A stretch of 8,902 nt of DNA, taken from assembly GCA_002341315.1 (NCBI GenBank), contig DDNV01000075.1, positions 6,576 to 15,477 of the forward strand. The letters are read 5' to 3'. Numbering within the stretch: position 1 is the stretch's first letter; each line of letters opens with the position of its first letter. This document shows, in pieces, positions 7,793 to 8,902 of the stretch. Both the position numbers and the translations under genes were made by a program. A model generated the notes under the pieces. It made no database searches. It was not told where the DNA came from and saw nothing but the letters and a program-made list of their open reading frames with translations. This stretch comes from Cellvibrionales bacterium UBA2511. Its GTDB lineage: Bacteria; Pseudomonadota; Gammaproteobacteria; Pseudomonadales; Porticoccaceae.

Positions 7793-8902
7793 CACGTGGC
7801 ATCTCCGGGCTGACGATTGTTCAACACCACTTCCTGCTGGATATTCTCCAGCGATGGTGGAATTTTCAGCATTCTCAGGGCATCGGCGGTCACTTCGGAA
7901 AATACTGGCGCAGCCACTGCCCCACCAAAATAATCATCACCCCGCCGATCATTGATCACCACGACGGTCACCAGCCGCGGGTTGTCAGCGGGCACCATCC
8001 CGGCAAACATCGAGACGTAGCGATGTTTCTCGTAGCCGAATTTCCCCACCTTGTGCACCGTGCCGGTTTTACCTGCCACATCGTAGGAACTGATCGCTGC
8101 CCGGGTGGCTGTGCCGCCCGTTTGGGTGACATGGGTCATCATCTTCCGCATGGTGGTGGCCAGCTCTGGATCCACCACCTGCTCGCCGACTGGAACATCA
8201 TCCACACTGAGCAGCGACACCGGTTTTTTCAAACCGTCGCTGGCGATCACGGCATAGGCCTGGGCCAGCTGTAATGCTGTGGCAGAAAACCCGTGACCAA
8301 ATGCAAAGTTGGCCCGTTCGATCGAGGGCCAACGGCGGTAGTCAGGCAGGCTGCCGGGGCTCTCTCCCGGGAATCCGGTGCCGGGACTTTTTCCCATTCC
8401 CACCCGATAGAACATCTCCCGGATATGCTCCGGTTCAAGGTCCAGTGCCAGCTTTGTGGTGCCCACCTGACTGGACTTGGTCAACAGCGTGGTCAGGTCA
8501 ATCACGCCGTAGTTGCGATGATCGTAGAAGGTCTTTCTGCCGACCCGTATCGAGCCGGGGTTGGTATCAATCAGGGTTTCGGGTGAATACTTGCCGCTTT
8601 CCAATGCCGCCAGCACAGTGAACGGCTTCATGGTGGAGCCGGGCTCCACCAGATCGGTCACTGCGCGATTGCGCAGTGCATCAGAACTCAGCTGGCTGCG
8701 GTCGTTGGGATTGAAAGACGGCTGATTGGCCATGGCCAGCACTTCGCCGGTGCGCACATCCAGTATGACCACCGAACCCGATACGGCCTTGAATTTACCC
8801 ATCGCCGCCTTGAGTTCACGGTAGGCGGCGTATTGCAGACGCAGGTCGATACTGAGAGCCAGGTTCTGTCCCGGCTTTTCGCTGCGCACCAGTGCCAGCT
8901 CC
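7792..8902 (-). CDS. ftsI: Septal peptidoglycan transpeptidase FtsI (PBP3), C-terminal part (5' end outside window)
   Basis: FtsI is the class B penicillin-binding protein that crosslinks septal peptidoglycan in the periplasm, partnered with FtsW. The last 369 codons are present and the frame is open to the right edge. The GTG at 8889 is internal, not a start, because coding sequence (ELAL) continues upstream of it. The part seen is nearly the whole transpeptidase domain: LSIDLRLQYAAYREL, a DVRTGEVLAMANQPSFNP block, the EPGSTMKPF motif with the catalytic serine in STMK (8637-8626), a second motif KSSQVG (SSQ at 8475-8467 where SSN is usual), GFPGE, FAFGHGFSATALQLAQAYA, AGKTGT with KTGT at 8070-8059, and YFGGAVAAPVF near the C-terminus. 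The membrane anchor and pedestal domain are outside the window. Position directly before murE and ahead of ftsW fits FtsI rather than the elongation protein MrdA. The stop overlaps the murE start. Confidence 0.96.
   Translation of the reverse strand, partial: ELALVRSEKPGQNLALSIDLRLQYAAYRELKAAMGKFKAVSGSVVILDVRTGEVLAMANQPSFNPNDRSQLSSDALRNRAVTDLVEPGSTMKPFTVLAALESGKYSPETLIDTNPGSIRVGRKTFYDHRNYGVIDLTTLLTKSSQVGTTKLALDLEPEHIREMFYRVGMGKSPGTGFPGESPGSLPDYRRWPSIERANFAFGHGFSATALQLAQAYAVIASDGLKKPVSLLSVDDVPVGEQVVDPELATTMRKMMTHVTQTGGTATRAAISSYDVAGKTGTVHKVGKFGYEKHRYVSMFAGMVPADNPRLVTVVVINDRRGDDYFGGAVAAPVFSEVTADALRMLKIPPSLENIQQEVVLNNRQPGDAT
7803..7806 (-). promoter_or_regulatory. Ribosome binding site of murE
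   Basis: On the minus strand this reads GGAG within the last codons of ftsI, seven bases before the GTG at 7795 and ten before the ATG at 7792. It is compatible with either start and does not settle the choice. Confidence 0.5.

Noticed and set aside
7708..8274. A 188-codon plus-strand open frame opposite the ftsI/murE junction
   Set aside because: It is antisense to the FtsI transpeptidase domain and murE start, with no ribosome site or family motif that I can see.
7792..8889. A complete short FtsI-like protein beginning at the GTG at 8889
   Set aside because: The frame stays open to the window edge and the residues before the GTG continue the protein. A start here would remove the membrane anchor and pedestal domain, so the gene is cut by the window rather than short.

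Overview
The window is a stretch of the dcw (division and cell wall) cluster of a Gram-negative bacterium, all transcribed on the minus strand. In transcription order (right to left) it reads ftsI (5' end cut off by the window edge), murE, murF, mraY, murD, ftsW, murG and murC (3' end cut off). Every gene is recognisable from conserved family motifs. This gene order is the classical one of Gammaproteobacteria such as Escherichia and Pseudomonas. The MurE DNPR motif indicates meso-diaminopimelate peptidoglycan, and protein lengths match the gammaproteobacterial families (MraY is 360 residues, like E. coli). Sequence features of MurC, MurG and FtsI recall the Pseudomonas/Cellvibrio side of the class, but the genus cannot be fixed from sequence reading alone.

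Layout: ftsI (about 7792-8902), murE (6290-7792), murF (4935-6293), mraY (3850-4932), murD (2485-3828), ftsW (1304-2488), murG (238-1323) and murC (1-248). Six of the seven junctions overlap or are 2 bp apart; the largest gap is 21 bp, between mraY and murD. No intergenic stretch could hold another gene, an RNA gene or a terminator, and I see no internal promoter, mobile element, CRISPR array or repeat family. The layout implies one polycistronic mRNA with translational coupling.

How the genes work together: MurC, MurD, MurE and MurF are the four ATP-dependent amino-acid ligases that build UDP-MurNAc-pentapeptide in the cytoplasm. MraY transfers it to undecaprenyl phosphate (lipid I), and MurG adds GlcNAc (lipid II). 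FtsW (SEDS glycosyltransferase) and FtsI (class B penicillin-binding transpeptidase) then polymerise and crosslink it at the division septum.

This is a conserved housekeeping region and I found no sign of a new system. The most noteworthy detail is the second active-site motif of FtsI, which reads S-S-Q rather than the usual S-S-N. Start codons also need care: the longest reading frames of murD, murE and murF begin at GTG codons that are probably not the real starts.
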